Notes under the pieces: generated by a model
The model's input: the letters and a program-made list of their open reading frames with translations, nothing else
The model's database searches: none
What the model was told of the DNA's origin: nothing
Shown here: one piece after another, positions 16,761 through 24,641 of the stretch
How the letters are laid out: each line of letters opens with the position of its first letter
Numbering within the stretch: the stretch's first letter is position 1
Source of the DNA: Streptomyces sp. MBT53
GTDB taxonomy: Bacteria; Actinomycetota; Actinomycetes; Streptomycetales; Streptomycetaceae
Length of the DNA stretch: 64,000 nt
Direction of reading: 5' to 3'
Assembly: GCF_016654115.1 (NCBI RefSeq)
Contig: NZ_JAEQAZ010000044.1
Location: 1-64,000 of the forward strand
Translations under genes and position numbers: made by a program

Positions 16761-18038
16761 TCAGTTCACCCCCTGGCGGCGGGCGATCTGCTTGGCCTGG
16801 CTGACCGCGTCGTTCCAGGCGTCGTCGGGCTTCTTGCCCTTGGCCTCGATGTTGGTCAGTTCCGTCTTGTAGGGGGCCATGACGGCGGCGTCGGCCGGGG
16901 CCTCGTAGGTGTTCGGGACGGCCTTGGCGGCCGGCCCGAAGATCTCGATGATCTTCTGTCCGCCGAAGAAGGCGTCGGGGCCCGTCATGGCCGGCATCGT
17001 GTACGCGGCCGGGGCGGCGGGGAAGATGGCGGCGTCGGTGAACCCGCGGGCGTCGTTGGCCGGGCTGAGGATCCAGCTGATGATCTTGAAGGCTTCCTCG
17101 GGGTTCCGGCACTGCTTGGGCAGGGCCAGGTAGGAGCCGCCCTGGTTGGCCGGTCCGACGGGCATCGCGCACACCCGCCACTTGCCCTTCGTCTGCGGGG
17201 CCGCCTGCTCGATGTCCAGCGCGTGCCAGGCCGCGCCGAGTTCGGTGAGGAGGGTCTTGCCGACGGCGGCGTTCCAGGAGTTGTCGTTGATCTTGGCGTC
17301 GAGGCCCAGGGTGTAGGGGCGCACCGACGTGGTCCATGCGGCGCGGATGTGGTCCTGGTCGCCGATGAAGTGGTTGTTCTTGTCGATGAACCGCTGCGTG
17401 CCCTGGCCGACGGTCATGTCGAACATGGAGCCGAGGTTGTTGACCAGGAAGGTGCCCGGGTTCTTCTTCTGCAGCTCGGTGCCGAGCGCGAAGTAGTCGT
17501 CCCAGGTCTTGACCAGGGCGGCGACCTTGTCGGGGTCGGTGGCCACGCCGGCCTTGGCGAACATGTCCTCGCGGTAGAAGAGCGCGGTGGGGCCGATGTC
17601 GATCGGGAAGCCGATCTGCTTGCCGTCGGAGGTCTGGGCGAGCTTCGTCTTCCAGCCCAGGTACTGCGAGGAGATCTTCTTGAAGCCCAGGTCGTTCAGG
17701 TCGAGGAATCGGGAGGCGTTGGGCAGGAAGGACGCGATGTCCTCGCCCTTGATGCCGGTGATGTCGGGCACGGAGGAGCCGCCCGCGGCGAGGGTGGTGG
17801 TGAGCTTCTGCTTGAAGTCACCGCCGATGGAGGAGGCCGTCAGCTTGACCGCACCGCTGAAGTGGGTCTTCGCGTCCGCCACCACCTTGTCGCTGAGCGC
17901 GCCGCCCCAGTACCACAGGGTGAGGTTCTTGCCGTTCTTGGTGCCGCCCGATCCGGAGCCGCCGCATGCGACGGTCAGGCCGGACGCCGCCGCGGTGAGC
18001 GCGGCGGCCTGGAGGAAGCCTCTGCGTGAAAGGTCCAC
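16761..18038 (-). CDS. ABC sugar-binding lipoprotein
   Basis: 425-residue extracellular solute-binding protein (family 1). The N-terminus SRRGFLQAAALTAAASG is a Tat-type signal, and the lipobox LTVAC places the lipid-modified cysteine at residue 25. The mature domain starts with NLTLWYWGGALSDK and has the usual two-lobe pattern, with FPIDIGPTALFYRED and YLALPKQCRNPEEAFKIISW. GTG start with AGGAGTGACCC upstream. It precedes its two permeases and follows the PfkB kinase gene by 106 bp. Confidence 0.93.
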   Translation of the reverse strand: MDLSRRGFLQAAALTAAASGLTVACGGSGSGGTKNGKNLTLWYWGGALSDKVVADAKTHFSGAVKLTASSIGGDFKQKLTTTLAAGGSSVPDITGIKGEDIASFLPNASRFLDLNDLGFKKISSQYLGWKTKLAQTSDGKQIGFPIDIGPTALFYREDMFAKAGVATDPDKVAALVKTWDDYFALGTELQKKNPGTFLVNNLGSMFDMTVGQGTQRFIDKNNHFIGDQDHIRAAWTTSVRPYTLGLDAKINDNSWNAAVGKTLLTELGAAWHALDIEQAAPQTKGKWRVCAMPVGPANQGGSYLALPKQCRNPEEAFKIISWILSPANDARGFTDAAIFPAAPAAYTMPAMTGPDAFFGGQKIIEIFGPAAKAVPNTYEAPADAAVMAPYKTELTNIEAKGKKPDDAWNDAVSQAKQIARRQGVN

Positions 18039-18144
18039 GGGTCACTCCTGTTGTTCCTGTGCGTGGTACTGAGGGGCGTGGTGCTGTGGGTGTGGGGCGG
18101 GGGTGCTGTGGGGCTCTGGGGTCGAGCGGTGGATCGGGTGCGGG

Positions 18145-19164
18145 TCAGTGCTGCCGGGCGGGCGGGGTGACGGGCGCGTGGCGCACCGGGGGGCCCGCGT
18201 CCGGCGGCAGGCGGTCGGCGAGGAATCCGTAGGCCTGCTTCAGGTCGGGATCGGTCAGGGAGCGCCACCAGCGGTCGACGCCGTACCAGCCGGGGGCCGC
18301 GAGGGCGCCGCCGTGGTGCTGTACGGACAGCCCGGCCGCCAGGACCGCGAACCGCAGCCGTTCGGCCAGTGGCCAGCCGCCGAGGGAGGCCGTGACGAAG
18401 CTCGCCCCGAAGACGTCCCCGGCGCCGGTCGCGTCCAGGACGTCCACGGCCAGGGCCGGGACCTCCGCGTACTCCCCGGTGATCTGGTCGACGGCGATCG
18501 CGCCGTCCCCTCCCCGGGTGACGACCGCCACCGGCACCAGCTCCGCGAGCGTGCCGAGGGCCGCCACCGCGCTGTCGGTGCGGGTGTAGGCCATCGCCTC
18601 GGTCTCGTTCGGGAGGAAGGCGTGGCACAGGGCGAGCTGGTCGAGGAGGTCGCGGGACCACTCCTGGGTGGGGTCCCAGCCGACGTCCGCGTAGACGTGG
18701 GTGCCGTTCGCGGCGGCCTTGGCGATCCACTCGCGCGGCTCGGCCTCGATGTGCACCAGCGCCGTGCGCGCCTCGGGCGGGTCGCCCATCAGCGCGTCCT
18801 GCGTGAACGGGGGCTCCTGGCCGTGGGTGACGAGGGCCCGGTCGTGGCCGGTCGCGAGCGAGACGGTGACGGGGGTGGGCCAGTCGTCCGCGGTGCGGGA
18901 GAGCGAGAGGTCGATGTTCTCCTGGTCGCACAGGACGTCCCGGCAGTACTCGCCGTAGAAGTCGTCCCCGAAGACCGTGGCCAGCGAGGTGCGCAGGCCG
19001 AAGCGGGCCGTGGCCACCGCGAGGTTCGCGATGCCGCCGGGGCCGCAGCCCATGCCGGCCGTCCAGATCTCCTCGCCCGGCGTCGGCGGCTTTCCCAGCC
19101 CCGTGAGGACGAGGTCGTAGAAGAGCAGTCCGGTCAGCAGCACATCGGGCCTGTCGTCGTCCAC
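18145..19164 (-). CDS. PfkB-family carbohydrate kinase
   Basis: 339-residue ribokinase-like enzyme. GMGCGPGGIANLAVATARFG is the N-terminal substrate region, and the C-terminal signature DATGAGDVFGASFV carries the catalytic Asp and anion hole. GTG start with GAGAGGCGG upstream. First gene of the leftward glycan unit and divergent from DeoR. It would phosphorylate an imported monosaccharide (possibly an N-acetyl or deoxy sugar), or a disaccharide for the GH4 enzyme opposite. An ABC transporter, sugar kinase and GH4 combination also occurs in the Streptomyces csn chitosan-oligosaccharide operon. Confidence 0.88.
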   Translation of the reverse strand: MDDDRPDVLLTGLLFYDLVLTGLGKPPTPGEEIWTAGMGCGPGGIANLAVATARFGLRTSLATVFGDDFYGEYCRDVLCDQENIDLSLSRTADDWPTPVTVSLATGHDRALVTHGQEPPFTQDALMGDPPEARTALVHIEAEPREWIAKAAANGTHVYADVGWDPTQEWSRDLLDQLALCHAFLPNETEAMAYTRTDSAVAALGTLAELVPVAVVTRGGDGAIAVDQITGEYAEVPALAVDVLDATGAGDVFGASFVTASLGGWPLAERLRFAVLAAGLSVQHHGGALAAPGWYGVDRWWRSLTDPDLKQAYGFLADRLPPDAGPPVRHAPVTPPARQH

Positions 19165-19185
19165 AAGCGCCGCCTCTCGTCAAAA

Positions 19186-19278
19186 CTCGTCATTTTCGAT
19201 GCCGGAATCGTGCGCTGCTCGGGGAGATTGGTCAATACCCAAGCAGAACTGAGCATAGAAATGATTGAAGATGACGAG
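19186..19278. promoter_or_regulatory. Divergent control region with inverted 16-bp repeats (candidate DeoR sites)
   Basis: CTCGTCATTTTCGATG at 19186-19201 is repeated in inverted orientation at 19263-19278 (GATTGAAGATGACGAG), matching at 13 of 16 positions, with centres about 77 bp apart. The repeats flank the PfkB/DeoR divergent promoters and the right copy covers the DeoR start codon. This is the arrangement expected for a looping, autoregulating DeoR repressor. Direct binding is inferred. Confidence 0.5.
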
Positions 19279-20056
19279 TAGTGTGCACCGCGTGCTGGCA
19301 GAACGACGACACCAACTCATCCTGCGGGCCCTGCGCTCCGGTGGCCCCGCCTCTGTGACCGACCTCTCCGAGCAACTGAGCGTGAGCCCCGCCACCATCA
19401 GGCGCGACCTCCTCAAGCTGGAGGAGGACGGGCTGCTCACCCGCGTCCACGGCGGTGCCGTGGCCGACGAGGGCGACCAGCCCTTCGCCGAGGTCGCCGA
19501 GGTGCGGGTGGCCGAGAAGGACGCGATAGCCGCGCGCGCCGCCGCCATGGTGGCCGACGGCCAGTCCGTCCTCCTCGACATCGGCACCACCGCCTACCGG
19601 CTCGCCCGGCAGCTGCACGGCCGCCGCCTCACCGTGATCACCAGCAACCTGGTCGTCTACGAGGAGCTGGCCGACGACGAGGGCATCGAACTGGTGCTGC
19701 TCGGCGGCATGGTCCGGCGCGAGTACCGCTCCCTGGTGGGCTTCCTCACCGAGGACAACCTGCGCCAACTGCACGCCGACTGGCTCTTCCTCGGCACCAG
19801 TGGTGTGCGGACCGGCGGACAGGTGATGGACACGACCGTCGTCGAGGTGCCGGTCAAACGGGCCATGATCAAGGCCGGCGAGAAGGTCGTCCTGCTCGCC
19901 GACGCGCAGAAGTTCCCGGGTACGGGCATGGCGAAGGTGTGCGGTCCCGAGGACCTCGACGCGGTCGTGACGAACGCCCCGGTCGACCCGGTGACCCGCT
20001 CCTCCCTGGAGGAAGCGGGCGTCGAGGTCGTCGTGGCAGGAAAGGTGAAAGCGTGA
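19271..20056 (+). CDS. DeoR-family sugar-operon repressor
   Basis: 261 residues from ATG 19271; a GTG at 19283 is a possible alternative because the candidate operator covers the ATG. The N-terminal HTH is HQLILRALRSGGPASVTDLS followed by LSVSPATIRRDLLKLE. The C-terminal DeoRC sensor domain has the phosphosugar-binding DIGTTAYRLARQL and LLGGMVRREYRSLVG segments. DeoR proteins usually respond to a phosphorylated sugar, which fits the adjacent kinase. It overlaps the GH4 gene by four bases (GTGA), so regulator and enzyme are co-translated. Confidence 0.9.
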   Translation: MTSSVHRVLAERRHQLILRALRSGGPASVTDLSEQLSVSPATIRRDLLKLEEDGLLTRVHGGAVADEGDQPFAEVAEVRVAEKDAIAARAAAMVADGQSVLLDIGTTAYRLARQLHGRRLTVITSNLVVYEELADDEGIELVLLGGMVRREYRSLVGFLTEDNLRQLHADWLFLGTSGVRTGGQVMDTTVVEVPVKRAMIKAGEKVVLLADAQKFPGTGMAKVCGPEDLDAVVTNAPVDPVTRSSLEEAGVEVVVAGKVKA

Positions 20057-21390
20057 AGCTGACGATTCTGGGCGGCGGCGGATTCCGCGTGCCGCTCGTG
20101 TACGGGGCACTGCTGACCGACCGCGGCGAGGGCCGGGTCACCGAAGTGGTGCTGCACGACCTCGACGACAGTCGACTGTATGCGGTCGCCCGTGTACTGG
20201 CCGAACAGGCCGCCACCGTGCCCGACGCCCCCACGGTCACCGCCACCACCGACCTCGACGAGGCCCTGCGCGGCGCCGACTTCGTCTTCTCCGCGATCCG
20301 CGTGGGCGGCCTGGAAGGCCGAGCCGACGACGAACGGGTGGCCCTCGCGGAGGGCGTCCTCGGCCAGGAGACAGTCGGCGCCGGCGGTATTGCCTATGGT
20401 CTACGAACCGTCCCCGTGGCCGTCGACATCGCGCAGCGCGTGGCCCGCCTCGCCCCCGACGCCTGGGTCATCAACTTCACCAACCCCGCCGGCCTGGTCA
20501 CCGAGGCCATGTCCCGCCACCTCGGCGACCGCGTCATCGGCATCTGCGACTCCCCGGTCGGCCTCGGCCGCCGTATCGCCAAGGTGCTCGGCGCCAACCC
20601 GCGCGAGGCCTTCATCGACTACGTCGGCCTCAACCACCTCGGCTGGGTACGCGGCCTGCGCGTCGCCGGCCGCGACGAACTCCCGCGCCTGCTCGCCGAC
20701 CCCGACCTCCTCGGCTCCTTCGAGGAGGGCAAGCTCTTCGGCACCGACTGGCTCCAGTCGCTCGGCGCCATCCCGAACGAGTACCTGCACTACTACTACT
20801 TCAACCGCGAGACCGTCCGCGCCTACAGCCAGGTCGAGCGGACCCGCGGCGCCTTCCTGCGCGACCAACAGGCCCAGTTCTACGACGAGATGAAGCGCCC
20901 CGACGCCTCCGCGCTCACCGCCTGGGACCGCACCCGCGCCGAGCGCGAGGCCACCTACATGTCCGAGAACCGGGAGACCGCCGGCGCGGGCGAACGCGAC
21001 GCCGACGACCTCTCCGGCGGGTACGAGAAGGTCGCCCTCGCCCTGATGCGGGCCATCGCCCGCGACGAGCGCACCACCCTGATCCTCAACGTCCGCAACC
21101 AGGGCGCGCTGTCGGTCCTCGACGCGGACGCGGTCATCGAGGTGCCGTGCCTGGTCGACGCCAACGGCGCCCACCCCGTCGCGGTCGATCCGCTGCCCGA
21201 CCACGCCACCGGCCTGGTCTGCGCGGTCAAGGGCGTCGAGCGCGAGGTCCTCGCGGCGGCCGAGAACGGCTCCCGTACGACGGCGGTGAAGGCGTTCGCG
21301 CTGCACCCGCTGGTCGACTCCGTGAACGTCGCACGCCGCCTGGTCGAGGGCTACACCGAGGTCCACCCGGGTCTGGCGTACCTTAAGTAG
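20053..21390 (+). CDS. GH4 family glycosidase (6-phospho-beta-glucosidase-like)
   Basis: 445 residues. GH4 enzymes use NAD+ and Mn2+ in a redox-elimination mechanism. The Rossmann start LTILGGGGFRVPL, the INFTNPAG segment, the metal-ligand Cys in GICDSPVGLG and the His in GLNHLGWVRG are present. The family mostly cleaves 6-phosphoglycosides made by PTS uptake, but no PTS gene is present here and uptake is by an ABC system, so the phospho-substrate would have to come from the PfkB kinase or the enzyme may act on a non-phosphorylated sugar. GTG start overlaps the DeoR stop. Confidence 0.88.
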   Translation: MKLTILGGGGFRVPLVYGALLTDRGEGRVTEVVLHDLDDSRLYAVARVLAEQAATVPDAPTVTATTDLDEALRGADFVFSAIRVGGLEGRADDERVALAEGVLGQETVGAGGIAYGLRTVPVAVDIAQRVARLAPDAWVINFTNPAGLVTEAMSRHLGDRVIGICDSPVGLGRRIAKVLGANPREAFIDYVGLNHLGWVRGLRVAGRDELPRLLADPDLLGSFEEGKLFGTDWLQSLGAIPNEYLHYYYFNRETVRAYSQVERTRGAFLRDQQAQFYDEMKRPDASALTAWDRTRAEREATYMSENRETAGAGERDADDLSGGYEKVALALMRAIARDERTTLILNVRNQGALSVLDADAVIEVPCLVDANGAHPVAVDPLPDHATGLVCAVKGVEREVLAAAENGSRTTAVKAFALHPLVDSVNVARRLVEGYTEVHPGLAYLK

Positions 21391-21399
21391 GCATCGCTC

Positions 21400-21413
21400 G
21401 GTAAGCGCTTTCC
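21400..21413. promoter_or_regulatory. LacI-family-like palindrome before the alpha-mannosidase
   Basis: GGTAAGCGCTTTCC is palindromic around AAGCGCTT except for one mismatched pair, and lies in the 102-bp gap between the GH4 and GH38 genes. AAGCGCTT is a common core of LacI-family operators. The window's only LacI gene (46744) is far away, so a regulator elsewhere may act here. Confidence 0.4.
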
Positions 21414-21492
21414 CCCGAGATCTCGGCAGCGAGTTCTCACCAGCTCCCCAAGCTCTCAGCAGCTCAGCTCCCTGGTTCCCTGGAGACCTCCC

Positions 21493-24400
21493 ATGCACGA
21501 CGAACGCAGCCGGATCGAGGAGCGCGTCCAGCGCGCCCATGACCAGCGGATCAAGCCCGCGATCTACGCCGCCACCGCGCCCTTCACGGTCGAGGCCTGG
21601 CAGGCCCCCGGCGAGCCGGTCTCCTTCGAGGAGGCCGCGGCGGCGCCGTACGCACCGTTCGCGATGGACACCCCGTGGGGTCCGCCCTGGGGCACCACGT
21701 GGTTCCGGATGCGCGGACAGGTGCCGGCGGAGTGGGCCGGGAAGCGCGTCGAGGCCGTCATCGACCTCGGCTTCACCGGCGACTGGCCGGGCAACCAGGC
21801 CGAGGCACTGGTCCACCTCGTGGACGGGACCCCGCTGAAGGCGGTCAACCCGCTCAACCAGTACGTGGCGATCGCCAACCCGGCGACCGGCGGCGAGGTC
21901 ATCGACTACCTCGTCGAGGCGGCCTCCAATCCCGACATCCTCGCCAACAACTTCGCCGAGCCGACCCCGCTCGGCGATGTACTGACGGCGGGCGACCGTC
22001 CACTGTATACATTCCGCCGCGCCGACCTCGCCGTCCTCGACGAGGAGGTCTTCCACCTGGATCTCGACATCCAGGTGCTGCGCGAGCTGATGCTGGAACT
22101 GGGCGAGCACGACCCCCGCCGGCACGAGATCATGCACGCCCTGGACCGGTCCATGGACCTGCTCGACCTCGACGACGTCTCCGGTACGGCAGCCGACGTA
22201 CGCGCCGCGCTCAAGCCCGTGCTGTCCAAGCCGGCCAACGCCAGTGCGCACATCGTCTCCGGTGTCGGGCACGCGCACATCGACTCCGCGTGGCTGTGGC
22301 CGATCCGCGAGACCAAGCGCAAGACGTCCCGCACCTTCTCCAACGTGACCTCGCTCGCCGACGAGTACGAGGACTTCATCTTCGCCTGCTCGCAGGCCCA
22401 GCAGTACGAGTGGGTGCGCGACAACTACCCGCAGGTGTGGGCCCGCATCCAGGAGTCCGTCAAGCGCGGCCAGTGGGCGCCGGTCGGCGGCATGTGGGTC
22501 GAGTCCGACGGCAACCTGCCCGGCGGCGAGGCCATCGCCCGCCAACTCGTCCACGGCAAGCGGTTCTTCATCGAGCACTTCGGCGTCGAGACCAAGGGCG
22601 TCTGGCTGCCCGACTCCTTCGGCTACAACGCGGCCTACCCGCAGCTCGCCAAGCTCGCCGGCAACGAGTGGTTCCTCACCCAGAAGATCTCCTGGAACCA
22701 GACCAACAAGTTCCCCCACCACACCTTCTGGTGGGAGGGCATCGACGGCACCCGCATCTTCACCCACTTCCCGCCGGTCGACACCTACAACGCCCGTTTC
22801 AGCGGCGAGGAGATGTCCCGCGCGGTCCGCAACTACCAGGAGAAGGGCAGCGCCACCCGCTCCCTGGCCCCCTTCGGCTGGGGCGACGGCGGTGGCGGCC
22901 CCACCCGCGAGATCATGGAACGGGCGCGCAGGCTCGCCGACTTGGAGGGCTCCCCGAAGGTTGTCGTCGAGCACCCCGACGAGTTCTTCGCCAAGGCCCG
23001 CGCCGAGTACCCCGACGCCCCGGTGTGGGTCGGCGAGCTCTACCTCGAACTCCACCGTGCCACCTACACCTCCCAGGCCCGCACCAAGCAGGGCAACCGG
23101 CGCAGCGAACACCGCCTGCGCGAGGCCGAGTTGTGGGCGACCACCGCCGCGCTGCACGCACCGGGCTACACCTACCCGTACGAGAAGCTGGACCGGCTGT
23201 GGAAGACGGTGCTGCTGCACCAGTTCCACGACATCCTGCCGGGCTCCTCGATCGCCTGGGTGCACCGCGAGGCCGAGGCCGAATACGCGCGTGTGGCAAC
23301 GGAGTTGGAGGAGCTGACGACGGCGGCCGTGGCCGCGCTGGGCGGCGGTGGCACCACCGTCTTCAACACCAGCCCCTACGACCGCGCCGAGGTCATCCGC
23401 ACCGCGACCGGTGTTCCGATGTACGCGACGGTCCCCGCGAACGGCAGCGCCCCGCTGGCCGCCGAGTACGTCCCGCAGGCGGTCACCGTCACCGACCGCG
23501 TCCTCGACAACGGCATCGTCCGTGTCGAACTCGCCGACGACGGCACCCTCGCCTCCGTGCGCGACCTGCGCCACGGCGGCCGTGAAGTCCTCGCCGACCA
23601 GGGCAACCTGCTGCGCCTGCACGCCGACCTGCCGAACTACTGGGACGCCTGGGACGTCGACAAGCACTACAAGAACCGCTTCACCGACCTCCTGACCGCC
23701 GACTCCATCACGGTCGTCGAGCAGGACCCGCTGCTCGGCGCGATCCGTGTGGAACGGTCCTTCGGCAAGGGCTCGAAGATCGTGCAGACGATCACCGTCC
23801 GCGCCGGCAGCGCCCGGATCGACTTCGAGACCGACATCGACTGGCACGAGGCCGAGAAGTTCCTCAAGGCCGGCTTCCCGGTCGACATCCGGGCCGCGCA
23901 CTCCTCCGCGGAGATCCAGTTCGGCCACATCCAGCGGCCCACACACACCAACACCAGCTGGGAGGCGGCCCGTTTCGAGGTCTCCGGCCACCGCTGGGTG
24001 CACCTCGCCGAGCCCGGCTACGGCGTCGCCGTCATCAACGACTCGACGTACGGCCACGACGTCTCCCGCACCGTCCGCGAGGACGGCGGTACGACGACCA
24101 CGGTCCGCCTCAGCCTGGTGCGCGCCCCGCGCATCCCGGACCCGGGCGCCGACCAGGGCAGGCACCGCTTCGTCTACTCGCTGCTGCCCGGCGCGAGCAT
24201 CGAGGACGCGGTCGCCGAGGGCTACGCCCTCAACCTCCCGCTGCGGGTGGCCGATTCGGGCGGCGCTCCGCAGCCGGTCGTCTCCGTCGACGGCGACGGC
24301 ATCACCGTCGAGGCCGTCAAGCTCGCCGACGACGAGTCCGGCGACGTCGTGGTCCGGCTCTACGAGTCCAACGGCGGCCGCGCCGAGGGCACCCTGCGCA

Positions 24401-24552
24401 CAGGCTTCCCCCTTGCGGGCGCCTGCATCACGGACCTGCTGGAGCGCCCGCTGGAGGAGGAGGTCTCCTTCGACGGCGGCTCGGTCGCCGTCGCCCTGCG
24501 GCCCTTCCAGATCCTGACGCTCCGTCTGAAGCGGGCGGACGCGGCCCAGTAG
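21493..24552 (+). CDS. GH38 alpha-mannosidase
   Basis: 1019-residue cytoplasmic alpha-mannosidase (no signal peptide), full length for bacterial GH38. The zinc-site motif HAHIDSAWLWP spans about 260-270 (His262, Asp264). The nucleophile is Asp374 in GVWLPDSFGYN, and QISW-type and HTFWWEGIDGTR segments follow. The long C-terminal beta-sandwich (from about 620) is normal for the family. GH38 removes alpha-mannose from N-glycans and free oligomannosides. A separate start with its own operator-like palindrome suggests extra control within the GH4-GH38-GH29 run. A perfect 17-bp hairpin follows the stop. Confidence 0.94.
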   Translation: MHDERSRIEERVQRAHDQRIKPAIYAATAPFTVEAWQAPGEPVSFEEAAAAPYAPFAMDTPWGPPWGTTWFRMRGQVPAEWAGKRVEAVIDLGFTGDWPGNQAEALVHLVDGTPLKAVNPLNQYVAIANPATGGEVIDYLVEAASNPDILANNFAEPTPLGDVLTAGDRPLYTFRRADLAVLDEEVFHLDLDIQVLRELMLELGEHDPRRHEIMHALDRSMDLLDLDDVSGTAADVRAALKPVLSKPANASAHIVSGVGHAHIDSAWLWPIRETKRKTSRTFSNVTSLADEYEDFIFACSQAQQYEWVRDNYPQVWARIQESVKRGQWAPVGGMWVESDGNLPGGEAIARQLVHGKRFFIEHFGVETKGVWLPDSFGYNAAYPQLAKLAGNEWFLTQKISWNQTNKFPHHTFWWEGIDGTRIFTHFPPVDTYNARFSGEEMSRAVRNYQEKGSATRSLAPFGWGDGGGGPTREIMERARRLADLEGSPKVVVEHPDEFFAKARAEYPDAPVWVGELYLELHRATYTSQARTKQGNRRSEHRLREAELWATTAALHAPGYTYPYEKLDRLWKTVLLHQFHDILPGSSIAWVHREAEAEYARVATELEELTTAAVAALGGGGTTVFNTSPYDRAEVIRTATGVPMYATVPANGSAPLAAEYVPQAVTVTDRVLDNGIVRVELADDGTLASVRDLRHGGREVLADQGNLLRLHADLPNYWDAWDVDKHYKNRFTDLLTADSITVVEQDPLLGAIRVERSFGKGSKIVQTITVRAGSARIDFETDIDWHEAEKFLKAGFPVDIRAAHSSAEIQFGHIQRPTHTNTSWEAARFEVSGHRWVHLAEPGYGVAVINDSTYGHDVSRTVREDGGTTTTVRLSLVRAPRIPDPGADQGRHRFVYSLLPGASIEDAVAEGYALNLPLRVADSGGAPQPVVSVDGDGITVEAVKLADDESGDVVVRLYESNGGRAEGTLRTGFPLAGACITDLLERPLEEEVSFDGGSVAVALRPFQILTLRLKRADAAQ

Positions 24553-24556
24553 AGCC

Positions 24557-24600
24557 CCAGGGGGCGGGCCCGGTCGTCGCACGCCGGGCCCGCCCCCTGG
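24557..24600 (+). terminator. Strong GC hairpin after the alpha-mannosidase
   Basis: A perfect 17-bp inverted repeat (24557-24573 and 24584-24600, beginning CCAGGGGGCGGG) with a 10-base loop lies 5 bp after the GH38 stop. Streptomycete terminators often lack a U-run. It lies between GH38 and the fucosidase, so it should reduce read-through to GH29. Confidence 0.75.
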
Positions 24601-24641
24601 CACATCCCCCAACTGACCTTGTACGTAACGGGAGTTCAGCC

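Noticed and set aside
20401..24612. Very long open frame on the minus strand antisense to the GH4 and GH38 genes
   Set aside because: It exists because high-GC coding DNA suppresses stops in the mirror frame; composition is Gly/Val/Asp/Leu-rich with no domains, and the plus-strand genes have clear catalytic motifs.
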